The notes: a model not told the origin generated them from the letters alone. DNA of 34,298 bases from Vibrio sp. Isolate32 (GCF_022397955.1 NZ_JAKEUQ010000026.1:35051-69348); one strand, 5' to 3'; counted from the first letter of the stretch, positions 1-8,743 are shown. Program-made: numbers and translations.

Positions 1-1
1 A

Positions 2-115
2 AAAGAGAAAAATGAAGTGTTTACCCTGACTCAATTCGAGCTTGATAGACTGCTTTCTGGCTTCACGATTATCGGCCATAAACCCGTTCAAATAAACGAT
101 TTTACAATGACTTAA
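2..115 (+). CDS. tnpB: IS66 accessory protein TnpB (Orf2), C-terminal part
   Basis: Frame 2 is open from the window edge to a TAA at 113-115. It encodes 37 residues ending in FTLTQFELDRLLSGF plus a short tail, which matches my recollection of the C-terminus of IS66 Orf2 proteins. These small proteins are required together with TnpA and TnpC for transposition of IS66 elements. The 5' end lies outside the window. The tnpC gene follows after 59 bases, the normal IS66 arrangement. The call rests on order and motif, since only the tail is visible. Confidence 0.75.
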   Translation, partial: KEKNEVFTLTQFELDRLLSGFTIIGHKPVQINDFTMT

Positions 116-174
116 TCGATAATAAAGCCTTATCCACCAAGCGTAAATGGCATGATTTTAGTATAATAAATGCC

Positions 175-2040
175 ATGAAAAGGACGCCAGATATCAACCC
201 AGAAAGCCAAGATGTTGCCGAGCTACAAGCGATGGTGAAAGCGCTGATGGCGTCAGAAAACCAATGGAAACAAGAGCGTCAATCTCTGCTTGAGCAACTC
301 AAACTTGCTTTCGACCGCCAGTTCGCAAAACGCTCGGAGGCGTTAAAGCCTTACGATGAATCTCAAGGTGACCTCTTCAACGAAGTGGAATGTGAAGCCG
401 CTAAGGAAGAAGAGGTTGAGGTAACGACGACGACCACAACCACAACGAAGAAGCGTGGTAAACGCAAGCCACTTCCAAAGACTTTGCCTCGTGAGGTTAT
501 CGAACTCGATTTAGACGACCATGAAAAACAGTGTGCATGCTGCCAACATAGTCTGCATAAAATCGGTGAAGACCGCAGTGAGAAACTTGAGTTCCCGAGC
601 TACAATATCAACCCAGAAAGCCAAGATGTTGCCGAGCTACAAGCGATGGTGAAAGCGCTGATGGCGTCAGAAAACCAATGGAAACAAGAGCGTCAATCTC
701 TGCTTGAGCAACTCAAACTTGCTTTCGACCGCCAGTTCGCAAAACGCTCGGAGGCGTTAAAGCCTTACGATGAATCTCAAGGTGACCTCTTCAACGAAGT
801 GGAATGTGAAGCCGCTAAGGAAGAAGAGGTTGAGGTAACGACGACGACCACAACGAAGAAGCGTGGTAAACGCAAGCCACTTCCAAAGACTTTGCCTCGT
901 GAGGTTATCGAACTCGATTTAGACGACCATGAAAAACAGTGTGCATGCTGCCAACATAGTCTGCATAAAATCGGTGAAGACCGCAGTGAGAAACTTGAGT
1001 TCTCACCAGCTGTGCTTAAAGTGCTGGAATATGTTCGTCCTAAATATGCTTGTCGTCAATGCGAGCAAACGGAAGACAACAGCCGTATCGTTCAAAAGCC
1101 AGCGCCTCAGAGCATCATCCCTAAAAGCTTTGCCACAGAAAGCTTGCTGGCCAATATCATCCTTGGTAAATATCAATACGCAATGCCACTTTACCGCCAA
1201 GAGTCGCTGTTTACTCAGTCGGGTATTGAGCTATCGCGAACTACCATGGCAAGGTGGGTTATCCAAGTCAGTGAGAAGTTCACACCGCTGTATGCGGCCT
1301 TGAAAGAGCACCTGCTAGAGCAAGTGGTGGTTCAGGCGGATGAAACGCCGCTCAATGTCCTCAAAGAAGATAAACAGTGTTATATGTGGCTCTACTGCTC
1401 GGGCGCAGACTCGCCCGACGCTGCACTGCCGAATGTGAAGAATATCGCCTTGTACGACTATCAAAACAGTCGCGCGAGGGCATACCCTGTTGCCTTCTTG
1501 GGGGATTACAGTGGTTATCTGCAAACCGATGGCTATGGTGCCTATGATGGTCTTCATCACGTAACCAATGTTGGTTGCTTGGCGCATGCACGGCGTAAGT
1601 TCATGGATGCTAAGAAGCTTCAAGGTAAAGGTAAGTCAGGCAAAGCAGATAAAGCGCTGGCCAAAATCCAGAAGCTCTATGGGATAGAATCCCGCTTAAA
1701 AGGTGCGACTGTCGAAACACGAAAAGCAGAACGTCAACAGCATGCCAAGCCGATATTGGATGAGCTGTACGACTGGATGACGTCTCAACAAGTAATAAGC
1801 TCTAGTCCATTAGGAAAAGCGATTAAGTATACGCTCGGCCAATGGCCGAAACTTATCCGCTATATCGATGACGGTCATTTATCTATCGATAATAATCGTG
1901 CTGAACGCGCCATTAAACCGCTGGTCATTGGAAGAAAAAATTGGCTCTTCTCAAATACACCAAATGGTGCTGATGCGAGCGCGATGCTTTACAGCATCGT
2001 CGATATAGCGAATGAGTTGTTTTATCAGTTCACAGCCTGA
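175..2040 (+). CDS. tnpC: IS66 transposase TnpC with internal duplication and truncated C-terminus
   Basis: This is the DDE transposase of IS66. In the 621-residue product one sees the leucine-zipper-like N-terminus (QWKQERQSLLEQLKLAFDRQ), the CxxC zinc-finger segment (QCACCQHSL), then the catalytic blocks VVQADETPLNVL, YLQTDGYGAYDGL and SIDNNRAERAIKPL, which hold the DDE residues. The N-terminal 138-residue unit occurs twice, in frame: copy 1 at 191-594 and copy 2 at 605-1002. The copies differ only in the threonine run (8 versus 6 Thr). The normal IS66 C-terminus of about 45 residues after SAMLYS is missing and replaced by a foreign tail ending QFTA. Normal TnpC is about 500 residues. With a doubled zinc finger and no C-terminus, activity is doubtful, although the DDE triad survives. 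Confidence 0.85.
   Translation: MKRTPDINPESQDVAELQAMVKALMASENQWKQERQSLLEQLKLAFDRQFAKRSEALKPYDESQGDLFNEVECEAAKEEEVEVTTTTTTTTKKRGKRKPLPKTLPREVIELDLDDHEKQCACCQHSLHKIGEDRSEKLEFPSYNINPESQDVAELQAMVKALMASENQWKQERQSLLEQLKLAFDRQFAKRSEALKPYDESQGDLFNEVECEAAKEEEVEVTTTTTTKKRGKRKPLPKTLPREVIELDLDDHEKQCACCQHSLHKIGEDRSEKLEFSPAVLKVLEYVRPKYACRQCEQTEDNSRIVQKPAPQSIIPKSFATESLLANIILGKYQYAMPLYRQESLFTQSGIELSRTTMARWVIQVSEKFTPLYAALKEHLLEQVVVQADETPLNVLKEDKQCYMWLYCSGADSPDAALPNVKNIALYDYQNSRARAYPVAFLGDYSGYLQTDGYGAYDGLHHVTNVGCLAHARRKFMDAKKLQGKGKSGKADKALAKIQKLYGIESRLKGATVETRKAERQQHAKPILDELYDWMTSQQVISSSPLGKAIKYTLGQWPKLIRYIDDGHLSIDNNRAERAIKPLVIGRKNWLFSNTPNGADASAMLYSIVDIANELFYQFTA
191..1002 (+). repeat. In-frame tandem duplication inside tnpC (period 414 bp)
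   Basis: Bases 191-594 and 605-1002 are near-identical direct copies. The only difference seen is a 6-bp contraction in the ACG/ACC threonine repeat of copy 2. A 10-base joint (595-604, ccgagctaca) separates them. That joint with the base after it matches the start of a segment found inside each copy (ccgagctacaa near 217-227), so the joint looks like microhomology from template switching. The period, 414, is a multiple of three, so the frame is kept. Confidence 0.95.
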
Positions 2041-2217
2041 TGAAATGTTGCTATTTGACACTACGGTTTCTGAATGTCTGAGTTGCTGCCAATGATACAA
2101 GGTTGCCGTGCTAATGCCTTCCTTTTTTGACAGCTGGCTCACTGACATTAAATATGGAGGCAGTAGCGTCTTCAATATGGCTTCTTTTCTTTCTACTGAA
2201 TAGGAGACACAATTCAC
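2016..2217 (-). pseudogene. Transposase N-terminal HTH fragment
   Basis: Read on the minus strand from ATG at 2217, the first ~50 residues (YSVERKEAILKTLLPP, then SQLSKKEGISTATLYHW) form a helix-turn-helix typical of the small transposase subunit of IS3-like elements. The reading then runs into antisense tnpC and stops, so only the N-terminal fifth of the gene remains. It abuts the broken 3' end of IS66 tnpC, and this element or a later deletion probably removed the IS66 end. The family assignment is from memory of this N-terminal motif. Confidence 0.6.
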
Positions 2218-2368
2218 TCATTACCGCCCAATCTGGTTAAATTTTAATATTGATAACTATCCTGCCAAAGGGGAAAGCTGCCTATAAAAAATGCGTAGGC
2301 CGGTTAATTTACAGTTAAACTCATGTTTTGCTGATGGTTCCTCGATCTGAGAGGCGTTATGTTCTCAT

Positions 2369-3301
2369 TTAATTAACAAATGACCTATTAAATAATTCAG
2401 GTGTTTTATTCTTAAATAACTCGATAAAAGCGATAGAAGTTGTGGTTAGTTTAAAGTGGCTTACCTTAGCTATACCGAGTCTCAGAGTCGGCAATGCATC
2501 TGATAACTCAATTGCTTTGACACCAGATATTTCTTGATTTGAGTCACTACTCAGAGGTGTATTAAATAGAGTATAACCGAGTCCATTTGCCACTAAACCT
2601 ATAACCATATTCAACGATTGCGCTTTATAAGCCAAATTCGGCTCCAAATCCAAATGTAAAAATAATGAATTAAAATAGTCCCTTGTCATTGGCCAATCAA
2701 GGAGAACCATTGGAAATGATGCCAGTTCCGAAAGAGTAAGAGTTTTTTTACCTGCTAATGGATGGTTTGCTGATAGTAGAGCGTATGGTGGAAGTTCAAC
2801 GAGAGGCTCAAATTCGATTTCTGGCGGTAATTGAAGGTCATAAGTTATTGCGAGTTCATATTGACTTCGTAGTAGGCTAGTTATTATATCAATCTGATGG
2901 CTTTCATCACATTGCACTCTAACTTGAGGGTATTTTTCTGAAAAATCCTTCATTAAAGTGGGTAAAACAATGGATGTAAAGGTGGGAAACCCTACTATTT
3001 TTAGCTTACCGGTAACTTCATCAACGAGAGTATGAGCAAAATGTCCAAGATCCTCTGCTTGTAATAAAAGTTGTTTGGCTTTTGATAAAAATTTTTTTCC
3101 AGTTGGTGTGATCGACAGACCTTGAGCGTGATGTCTAATAAAGAGTTGTAAGCCTGTAGTGTCTTCAAGGTGCAGGATAGCTGAAGAAATAGATGGTTGA
3201 GAAACGTGGAGGGACTTTGCTGCTTTTGTGACGCTTGCCATTTCTCCAGCTACAACAACATACTTTAATTGCCTTAATGTAAAATTCACAATCAACTCCA
3301 T
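2369..3301 (-). CDS. LysR-family transcriptional regulator
   Basis: The 310-residue product has the LysR layout. A winged helix-turn-helix spans about residues 7-66 (LRQLKYVVVAGEMASVTKAA, then SQPSISSAILHLE). An effector-binding type 2 periplasmic-fold domain covers about residues 95-300, starting at GKLKIVGFPTFTS. The start at 3301 leaves a few extra residues before the HTH. A later in-frame Met would cut into the fold, so this start is reasonable. It points away from the AT-rich amine cluster that begins at 4418, the classic divergent position of a LysR activator, but an IS3 remnant (3341-4168) now lies between them. It is therefore a plausible regulator of that cluster, though the insertion may have disconnected it. 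The ligand is unknown. Confidence 0.88.
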   Translation of the reverse strand: MELIVNFTLRQLKYVVVAGEMASVTKAAKSLHVSQPSISSAILHLEDTTGLQLFIRHHAQGLSITPTGKKFLSKAKQLLLQAEDLGHFAHTLVDEVTGKLKIVGFPTFTSIVLPTLMKDFSEKYPQVRVQCDESHQIDIITSLLRSQYELAITYDLQLPPEIEFEPLVELPPYALLSANHPLAGKKTLTLSELASFPMVLLDWPMTRDYFNSLFLHLDLEPNLAYKAQSLNMVIGLVANGLGYTLFNTPLSSDSNQEISGVKAIELSDALPTLRLGIAKVSHFKLTTTSIAFIELFKNKTPELFNRSFVN

Positions 3302-3340
3302 TTTTTACACATTGTATAGAACTTCCAGCCAGAGCTTAAG

Positions 3341-4168
3341 TGATCTGCACCGACAATACTGGACACCGTATTAAGCGACATATTATTTTTCAAAGTTAAT
3401 AGGACTTAGATACCCAAGATCACTGTGCCTTCTTGCTCGATTATAATCAACTTCGATATATTCAAAAGTGCTTGGCGCATATCTTCTCGCGTCATTATCG
3501 GCTGGTATTGGGCGGCTTCTACTTAAGTGAGTGGAAAAAGCTTTCAACGCTGGTATATCCCAACAATTTCCCTTCTTACTCATTATAGGATGCTATTAAA
3601 TCCTCTGTGTTCTTTTGAGCAATATTGGCAACCTCTATCACTATGGATTATCACCTCTTCAGACATGCCTTTGCAGAACAGTGTCATTGAGAACGCATTA
3701 CAGGCCAGAGTAGCGTTATCAATGGCACTGATTAATACTTGCCGAGAGTACAGGTCGATAACAACGGATAAATACACCCAGCCTTCGCTTGTCGCTAGAT
3801 AGGTGAGATCTCCAGCCCTTTTTGGGTTTGGTGCTGTCGCGTTAAAGTCTTGCTCAAGCACGTTCGGGGCAACAGGGATCCGATGTCTATTGTATTTCGT
3901 ACATTTGAATTTACGGGCGGCCTTTGAGACCAAGCTATAGTGCTTCATGCTCGCAGCTATGTTTTTATATCGTGCTTACAATCATTTTCTTCAAGTTCCT
4001 TTTGAATACGTCGTGCGGCGACTGCTACACCGACTTTCTCGGCTAACTTAAGCGCTTAGGCTTTAAATTCAGGAGCGTGTTTGATTCGTGTTTGCTTCGC
4101 TATCATTGTTCAACTCGTTAGTGATTGTCGTCACTTACGTCAGTGTCCAAAACTGCTGGTGCGGGTCA
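3341..4168 (-). mobile_element. IS3-family element remnant with terminal inverted repeats
   Basis: The ends form imperfect inverted repeats: 3341-3366 (starting tgatctgcacc) and 4143-4168 (on the minus strand starting tgacccgcacc), about 19 of 26 positions alike, both ending in tggacac. The contents, read on the minus strand, are an orfA start, a deletion into orfB, and orfB pieces. The length of about 830 bp is shorter than the usual 1.2-1.3 kb for IS3 elements. No matching target duplication was seen in the flanking three to five bases. Confidence 0.75.
3383..4107 (-). pseudogene. IS3-family transposase orfA/orfB, broken
   Basis: On the minus strand the orfA start (MIAKQTRIKHAPEFKA) is followed at once by a stop codon and continues as ALKLAEKVGVAVAAR. 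It then jumps, through a deletion, into the N-terminal part of orfB (RRIQKELEEN). The 121-residue piece at 3948-3583 carries the integrase core: VAPNVLEQDF, AGDLTYLATSEGWVYLSVVIDLYSRQ, and HSDRGCQYCS with the second Asp. After a frame change at 3583, the last piece has KKGNCWD and EYIEVDYNRARRHSDLGYLSP. The catalytic Glu region between them is destroyed (CWDIPALKAF where CAESFF-like sequence is expected). The gene is dead. Confidence 0.85.
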
Positions 4169-4417
4169 TATTCGAATATCAAAAGCTTACACAACGCAGG
4201 ACTAGGTGAATTATGAGATGAACTTTTGGGTCTAGTTAAACTGAGTGTTCAATACAAACGCTAGATAGTTTTTGTTGATGCAATGGAACGGAAATAAATA
4301 ATTTACATAGATGTAACAACGATACTAACATTAAATTAACTTGACGTGAGTGCATTGATCTCCAAATTACAACGAAACGCTACCGTAAAGTGTTGGTACA
4401 CAAAGGAGTATTCTGAG

Positions 4418-5812
4418 ATGGCGAGTAACATTAATACAGACATGAAAAAAGTTTGGCAGCAGGATCGGGACCATTACATTCACCCTTGGACAGATTTCTC
4501 GATATTTAAGGAAACTGGTTCGATGATTCTGGCTAAAGGAGACAAAGTTCATGTCCAAGGAGGGGATGGTCGGCAGTATCTTGATGGTATTGGTGGGTTA
4601 TGGTGCGTTAACATTGGTTATGGACGTAAAGAAATGGCTGAGGCTATTGCTGAACAAGTTGTGCAAATTCCGTACTATTCTTGTTTCGGACACCATACCA
4701 CAATCCCTGCTGCAAACTTGGCCGAAAAACTTGCAGAGTTAGCTCCTGGTAATCTAAACCATGTATTTTATGGTTGTGGGGGGTCAGTAGCAAATGATAC
4801 AGCCGTTCGAATTATACATTTCTATTTCAACCAACTAGGTAAAACTTCTAAGAAGAAAATTATTGCTCGTATTGATGGTTACCATGGCAGCACATACATG
4901 GCGATGTCAATTACAGGGGTCAAATTCGACCACATTGGTTTCGACATCGAAGAAGACCTCGTTCACCATATCTCATGCCCCAACCCGTATCGTCGTCCGG
5001 AAGGCCAATCTATCGAAGAGTTTTGTGACGAAAAAGTACAGGAACTTGAAAATAAAATTCTTGAATTAGGGCCGGATAATGTGGCAGCGTTTTTTGCAGA
5101 GCCAATAATGGGAGCTGGTGGTGTTATCGTTCCGCCAGAAGGTTATCACAAAAAGACACTAGATGTTTGTCATAAATACGGGGTGCTATATGTTTCTGAC
5201 GAAGTTGTCACTGCGTTTGGCCGCCTTGGCTATATGTTTGCATCCGAAGATGAGTTCGGTATCGTCCCAGATATTATTACCTGTGCTAAAGGTCTAACTT
5301 CTGGATACTTGCCTCTAGGAGCAACGATATTATCTGAAGAAATTTATGAAACTATTAGTAAACCACAGGCTAATGGTGCGATTTTTACACATGGCTTCAC
5401 TTATTCAGGACATCCGGTAAGTTGTGCCGCCGGTGTTAAAAATATTGAAATAATTGAACGTGAAAATATTTGTGACCAAGTAAAAGAGTTTGGTTTATAT
5501 TTTGAACAACAAGTGAAAACACTAATTGATCTTCCGATAGTAGGTGATGTTCGTGGCCGTAAATATATGATGTGTATCGAGAGTGTCGCAGACAAAAAGA
5601 CTAAAGAACTTATCGATCCTGATGCGAAAGTTGGTGATCGCATAGCTAAACACTGTCAGGAGCGTGGATTGATCGTTCGTCCGTTAGCACATATGAATGT
5701 ACTATCTCCACCATTGATATTAACTAAAGAAAATATAGACTTTTTGGTGAAGACACTAAGGGAAAGTATTATAGCTACAATGATAGACTTAAAAGAAGAT
5801 GGGTTTATTTGA
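4418..5812 (+). CDS. Class III (omega) aminotransferase, PLP-dependent
   Basis: Transfers an amino group from a terminal amine or omega-amino acid to a keto acid acceptor. A 464-residue product is read from ATG 4418, chosen because AAAGGAG (4402-4408) lies nine bases upstream; the frame is open further upstream without a good ribosome site. Visible class III features are GLWCVNIGYGR near 61-70, DGYHGSTYMAMS near 153-164, AEPIMGAGGVIVPP near 227-240, SDEVVTAFGR with the cofactor-contacting Asp near 261, and the PLP-lysine motif CAKGLTSGY (Lys near 291). The conserved GSEAND block is GSVAND here, with Val for Glu, which I associate with one subgroup of this family. It resembles polyamine/omega-amino acid:pyruvate transaminases. 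It is first of four closely spaced genes, so its aldehyde product probably goes to the next enzyme. The substrate is not determined. Confidence 0.88.
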   Translation: MASNINTDMKKVWQQDRDHYIHPWTDFSIFKETGSMILAKGDKVHVQGGDGRQYLDGIGGLWCVNIGYGRKEMAEAIAEQVVQIPYYSCFGHHTTIPAANLAEKLAELAPGNLNHVFYGCGGSVANDTAVRIIHFYFNQLGKTSKKKIIARIDGYHGSTYMAMSITGVKFDHIGFDIEEDLVHHISCPNPYRRPEGQSIEEFCDEKVQELENKILELGPDNVAAFFAEPIMGAGGVIVPPEGYHKKTLDVCHKYGVLYVSDEVVTAFGRLGYMFASEDEFGIVPDIITCAKGLTSGYLPLGATILSEEIYETISKPQANGAIFTHGFTYSGHPVSCAAGVKNIEIIERENICDQVKEFGLYFEQQVKTLIDLPIVGDVRGRKYMMCIESVADKKTKELIDPDAKVGDRIAKHCQERGLIVRPLAHMNVLSPPLILTKENIDFLVKTLRESIIATMIDLKEDGFI

Positions 5813-6017
5813 ATTTAAATTATTTATGGAGATAGCTTGAATTACATTGCCCATGATTAAATTAATAGATTTTAATTTACATAATCAATGCTGTTTTTTT
5901 GTTATGGAAATATTTATTGTAATCAAGTGAATAATACACCTTCCATTTTTAATTTATATTTTTGGGTTTGAAAAGTTGTTAACTAGGCTTTCAGGATACT
6001 TCTAACTAGGATTATAT

Positions 6018-7502
6018 ATGTCAAAGCAAACAAAAGAATACTGGAAGAAAAAGCTACATAATCTATCGCTCCCTTCAAAAGCTTTCATTAATGGAGAGTT
6101 TATTGATGCTGATGATGGCTCTGTGTACGAAACTATTAACCCAGCTACTGGTGAAATCATTGTTAAAGTTTCAGCTTGCTCAAGTAAAGAAGTTGACCTT
6201 GCTGTTACTGCTGCTCGCTCAAGTTATAAAACTGGTGTTTGGTCGAATAAGAGTCCTAGGGAACGAAAAGCAGTATTGAAAAAACTTGCTTTATTAATTA
6301 TTGAACACAAAGAAGAGTTAGCCTTAATGGAAAGCCTTAATGTTGGTAAACCAATACAGGATGCTCTAGATATTGATATCCCAGGGTCTGCTGGTTGCTT
6401 TGAGTGGTATGCAGAATCGATTGACAAAATATATGGCGAAATAGCGCCTACTGATATGAACAATGTAGCAATGATAACTAAAGAACCAGTAGGGGTAGTT
6501 GCTGCAATAGTACCTTGGAATTTTCCTTTAGATATTGCGGCGTGGAAATTAGCTCCTGCACTCATTACTGGGAACTCTGTTGTTTTAAAACCTGCAGAAC
6601 AATCTCCAATGACGGCATTGAAACTCGCAGAATTGGCAAAGGAAGCCGGTTTGCCAGATGGGGTTTTAAATGTAGTTACAGGATATGGTGCGATAGTTGG
6701 TAAAGCGCTAGGTGTACATGATGATGTAGATTGCCTTGCGTTTACGGGTTCGACTGAAGTTGGTAAGTTATTTATGGCATACTCTGCACAATCCAATATG
6801 AAGCCAGTATGGCCCGAAACTGGTGGAAAGAGTCCTAATTTAATATTCTCTGATTGCGACTTGGATTTAGCTGTTGATCATGCTGTAAAGGGTGTTTTTT
6901 TCAACCAAGGAGAAGTATGTTCTTCAAACTCAAGGATATTAATTCAAAACTCAATAAAGAAGGAGTTTGTTAAGAGGTTCGTCAGTAAAACGCGTTCGTT
7001 GGTTGTTGGAGACCCTCTTGATCCTGAAACCCAAGTTGGTGCATTAATCGACATGGAACATGCATCAAGTGTACGAAAGTATATATACAAGGCATCTGAA
7101 CAAGGTGCAACGTTATTAACTGGAGGTTGTGGTGATCAATCCAGTGCTGTAGTAATGCCTACTATTTTCGATGATGTATCTCCCAAAATGGAAATTGCTA
7201 ATGAAGAAGTTTTTGGACCTGTGGCTGCACTTATTTCGTTTGATACAGAAGAAGAGGCTATATCGATTGCAAATGACTCGGTTTTTGGACTCGCTGCTTC
7301 TGTTTGGACTAGGGATATTAACCGATGTATTAGAGTATCCAAAAAGTTGAAAGCGGGAACAATATCAATAAATACCATGGATGCTTTAGATTTCGGTACT
7401 CCTTTTGGTGGGTTTAAACAATCTGGATTTGGTCGTGATCTTTCACTACATGCTATAGATAAATTTGTTCAGTTGAAAACAACGTGGATAAAGTTATCTT
7501 AG
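6018..7502 (+). CDS. Aldehyde dehydrogenase, PuuC/KauB-like
   Basis: An NAD(P)-dependent oxidation of an aldehyde to its acid. The 494-residue product has the complete ALDH fold. The oxyanion Asn lies in PWNFPLDIAAWKLAPAL (near 168). The Rossmann motif is FTGSTEVGK, the general base Glu is in WPETGGKSPN (near 267), and the catalytic Cys is in FNQGEVCSSNS (near 301). EEVFGPVA and PFGGFKQSGFGRD close the fold. ETGGKSPN with NQGEVC is the pattern of aminoaldehyde/guanidinobutyraldehyde dehydrogenases (PuuC, KauB), so a gamma-amino aldehyde or similar is the likely substrate. It follows the aminotransferase after a 205-base AT-rich gap that may hold its own promoter. The start ATG is preceded by an AGGA-type site. 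Confidence 0.9.
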   Translation: MSKQTKEYWKKKLHNLSLPSKAFINGEFIDADDGSVYETINPATGEIIVKVSACSSKEVDLAVTAARSSYKTGVWSNKSPRERKAVLKKLALLIIEHKEELALMESLNVGKPIQDALDIDIPGSAGCFEWYAESIDKIYGEIAPTDMNNVAMITKEPVGVVAAIVPWNFPLDIAAWKLAPALITGNSVVLKPAEQSPMTALKLAELAKEAGLPDGVLNVVTGYGAIVGKALGVHDDVDCLAFTGSTEVGKLFMAYSAQSNMKPVWPETGGKSPNLIFSDCDLDLAVDHAVKGVFFNQGEVCSSNSRILIQNSIKKEFVKRFVSKTRSLVVGDPLDPETQVGALIDMEHASSVRKYIYKASEQGATLLTGGCGDQSSAVVMPTIFDDVSPKMEIANEEVFGPVAALISFDTEEEAISIANDSVFGLAASVWTRDINRCIRVSKKLKAGTISINTMDALDFGTPFGGFKQSGFGRDLSLHAIDKFVQLKTTWIKLS

Positions 7503-7562
7503 CCAAAATATAAAGTTGAATTAGTAATAAAAAATTAAACCTCTCAACAATAACATGTATCA

Positions 7563-7583
7563 GTTTGGAGTTTGGAGTTTGGA
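7563..7583 (+). repeat. Heptamer repeat (GTTTGGA)x3 holding the ribosome site of the M20 gene
   Basis: Three perfect copies of GTTTGGA run directly into the ATG at 7583, so GGAG occurs twice, 5 and 12 bases before the start. Slippage would change the number of Shine-Dalgarno copies, and through the frame of the upstream TTG (7565) the length of a possible N-terminal extension. The repeat is directly visible; a regulatory role is inference. Confidence 0.7.
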
Positions 7584-8743
7584 TGACCAAGAAATTAACG
7601 ATAGCTATTCTTAATGATTTAATTAGTTTTGATACTACTAGTTTTAATTCAAATGTTAATTTGATTAACTATATTGTCTCATACCTAAATAGACATGGTG
7701 TTGATAGTACCTTGGTATATAACCAAGAAAATAACAAAGCTAATTTATACGCAACAATTGGTCCTGCTAACAAGCCTGGTATAATACTCTCAGGACATAC
7801 TGATACTGTACCTGTTATTAATCAAAGTTGGAATTCAAATCCATATATTATGAGTTATGTTAACGGCAGATATTATGGTCGAGGCACGACTGACATGAAA
7901 GGTTTTTTGGCGGTAGTTCTATCATCGGTTCCGCTTATGTTAGAGAAACCACTGCATATGCCGATTCATTTGGCTTTTTCTTACGATGAAGAGGTTGGCT
8001 GTGTCGGAGTGCGTCATCTTATAGAGAATCTTAAGGGGAATCCTATCAAACCCAAAATGTGCATTATTGGTGAACCTACATCTATGAAAGTTGTAACAGC
8101 TCATAAAGGGAAATTAGCAATTAAGGTGAAAATAACAGGTAGGGAGTGTCACTCTGGCATGGCTCCATATGGAGTCAATGCAATAAATTATGCATCACGC
8201 CTTGTATGTTGGCTAGACTTGCTATCAACCGAAAAACGAAAAAATGGTCCCTTTGACAGTAGATATACAGTCCCATTTACTACTATACACACTGGAGTAA
8301 TAAATGGTGGTACTGCGCTTAACATCGTTCCCAATAAATGTGAGTTTGATTTTGAAATAAGGAACATATCTGAAGAGGAACCTTACTCTATTCTGAGTGA
8401 CTTTAGGGATTATGCAAATGTTTTAATTCGTGAAATGAAAAAAAAAGATGACTTATGTGATATTAAAATAGAAGTAACAAGCGAATATTCAGGTTTGAAT
8501 ACTCCTGATGATGCTACCATAGTTTATTTTGCGAAAAAGTTAACAGGAGAATTATCAACGACAACGATTAACTTCGGTACTGAAGGTGGTTTGTTTAATA
8601 GTATTCTTGGAGTGGAAACTGTAGTTTGTGGTCCGGGTAGTATGGAGCAGGGACATAAACCAGATGAGTTTATCGAAAAGGAACAATTAGATAAATGTGA
8701 GATGTTTATGCATAGACTAATTGAAGAGTTAAAAATAACGTAA
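7583..8743 (+). CDS. M20 metallopeptidase, ArgE-like N-acyl amino acid deacylase
   Basis: A dinuclear zinc amidohydrolase of the acetylornithine deacetylase/DapE/CPG2 family. The 386-residue product from ATG 7583 has the ordered metal and catalytic motifs: SGHTDTVP (His 72, with Asp 74), YGRGTTDMKGF (Asp 104), FSYDEEVGCVG (catalytic Glu 136 and metal Glu 137), GEPT, the dimerisation-domain ECHSGMAPYG, GTALNIVPNKCEFDFEIRN, and CGPGSMEQGHKPDEF with the last metal His. This last block is typical of proteobacterial ArgE. Arginine-biosynthesis genes are absent around it; it sits between an aminoaldehyde dehydrogenase and a permease. It therefore more likely releases a catabolic amine or amino acid from an N-acyl conjugate. 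A TTG at 7565 would add six residues, but the ribosome site favours the ATG. Confidence 0.87.
   Translation: MTKKLTIAILNDLISFDTTSFNSNVNLINYIVSYLNRHGVDSTLVYNQENNKANLYATIGPANKPGIILSGHTDTVPVINQSWNSNPYIMSYVNGRYYGRGTTDMKGFLAVVLSSVPLMLEKPLHMPIHLAFSYDEEVGCVGVRHLIENLKGNPIKPKMCIIGEPTSMKVVTAHKGKLAIKVKITGRECHSGMAPYGVNAINYASRLVCWLDLLSTEKRKNGPFDSRYTVPFTTIHTGVINGGTALNIVPNKCEFDFEIRNISEEEPYSILSDFRDYANVLIREMKKKDDLCDIKIEVTSEYSGLNTPDDATIVYFAKKLTGELSTTTINFGTEGGLFNSILGVETVVCGPGSMEQGHKPDEFIEKEQLDKCEMFMHRLIEELKIT

Larger units (their letters stand above)
1..2015 (+). mobile_element. IS66-family insertion sequence, 3'-truncated
   Basis: The window opens inside an IS66 element: the last codons of tnpB are followed by tnpC in the usual order. 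The left terminal repeat and tnpA lie outside the window. The right side is lost. At about 2007-2015 the tnpC reading changes from recognisable IS66 sequence to an unrelated tail, and an oppositely oriented transposase fragment begins. No right terminal repeat (GTAAGCG read inward on the minus strand) was found here. A second IS66 copy in the same orientation starts at 34089. The exact right edge is inferred from where the protein similarity stops, so it is uncertain by perhaps 20 bases. Confidence 0.85.

Noticed and set aside
6224..6796. A 190-codon open frame on the minus strand
   Set aside because: It lies wholly antisense to the well-supported aldehyde dehydrogenase gene, lacks a ribosome site and has no family features.
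7563..7583. Short direct repeats considered as a CRISPR-like array
   Set aside because: The units are only 7 bases with no spacers and sit at a ribosome site.
4418..8743. Assignment of the cluster to ectoine degradation (aminotransferase, dehydrogenase, deacetylase)
   Set aside because: No ectoine hydrolase of the M24 type is present, and the deacylase is ArgE-like.
7583..8743. Calling the M20 gene argE of arginine biosynthesis
   Set aside because: No other arginine-biosynthesis gene is nearby, and the neighbours are catabolic; family motifs alone do not fix the substrate.
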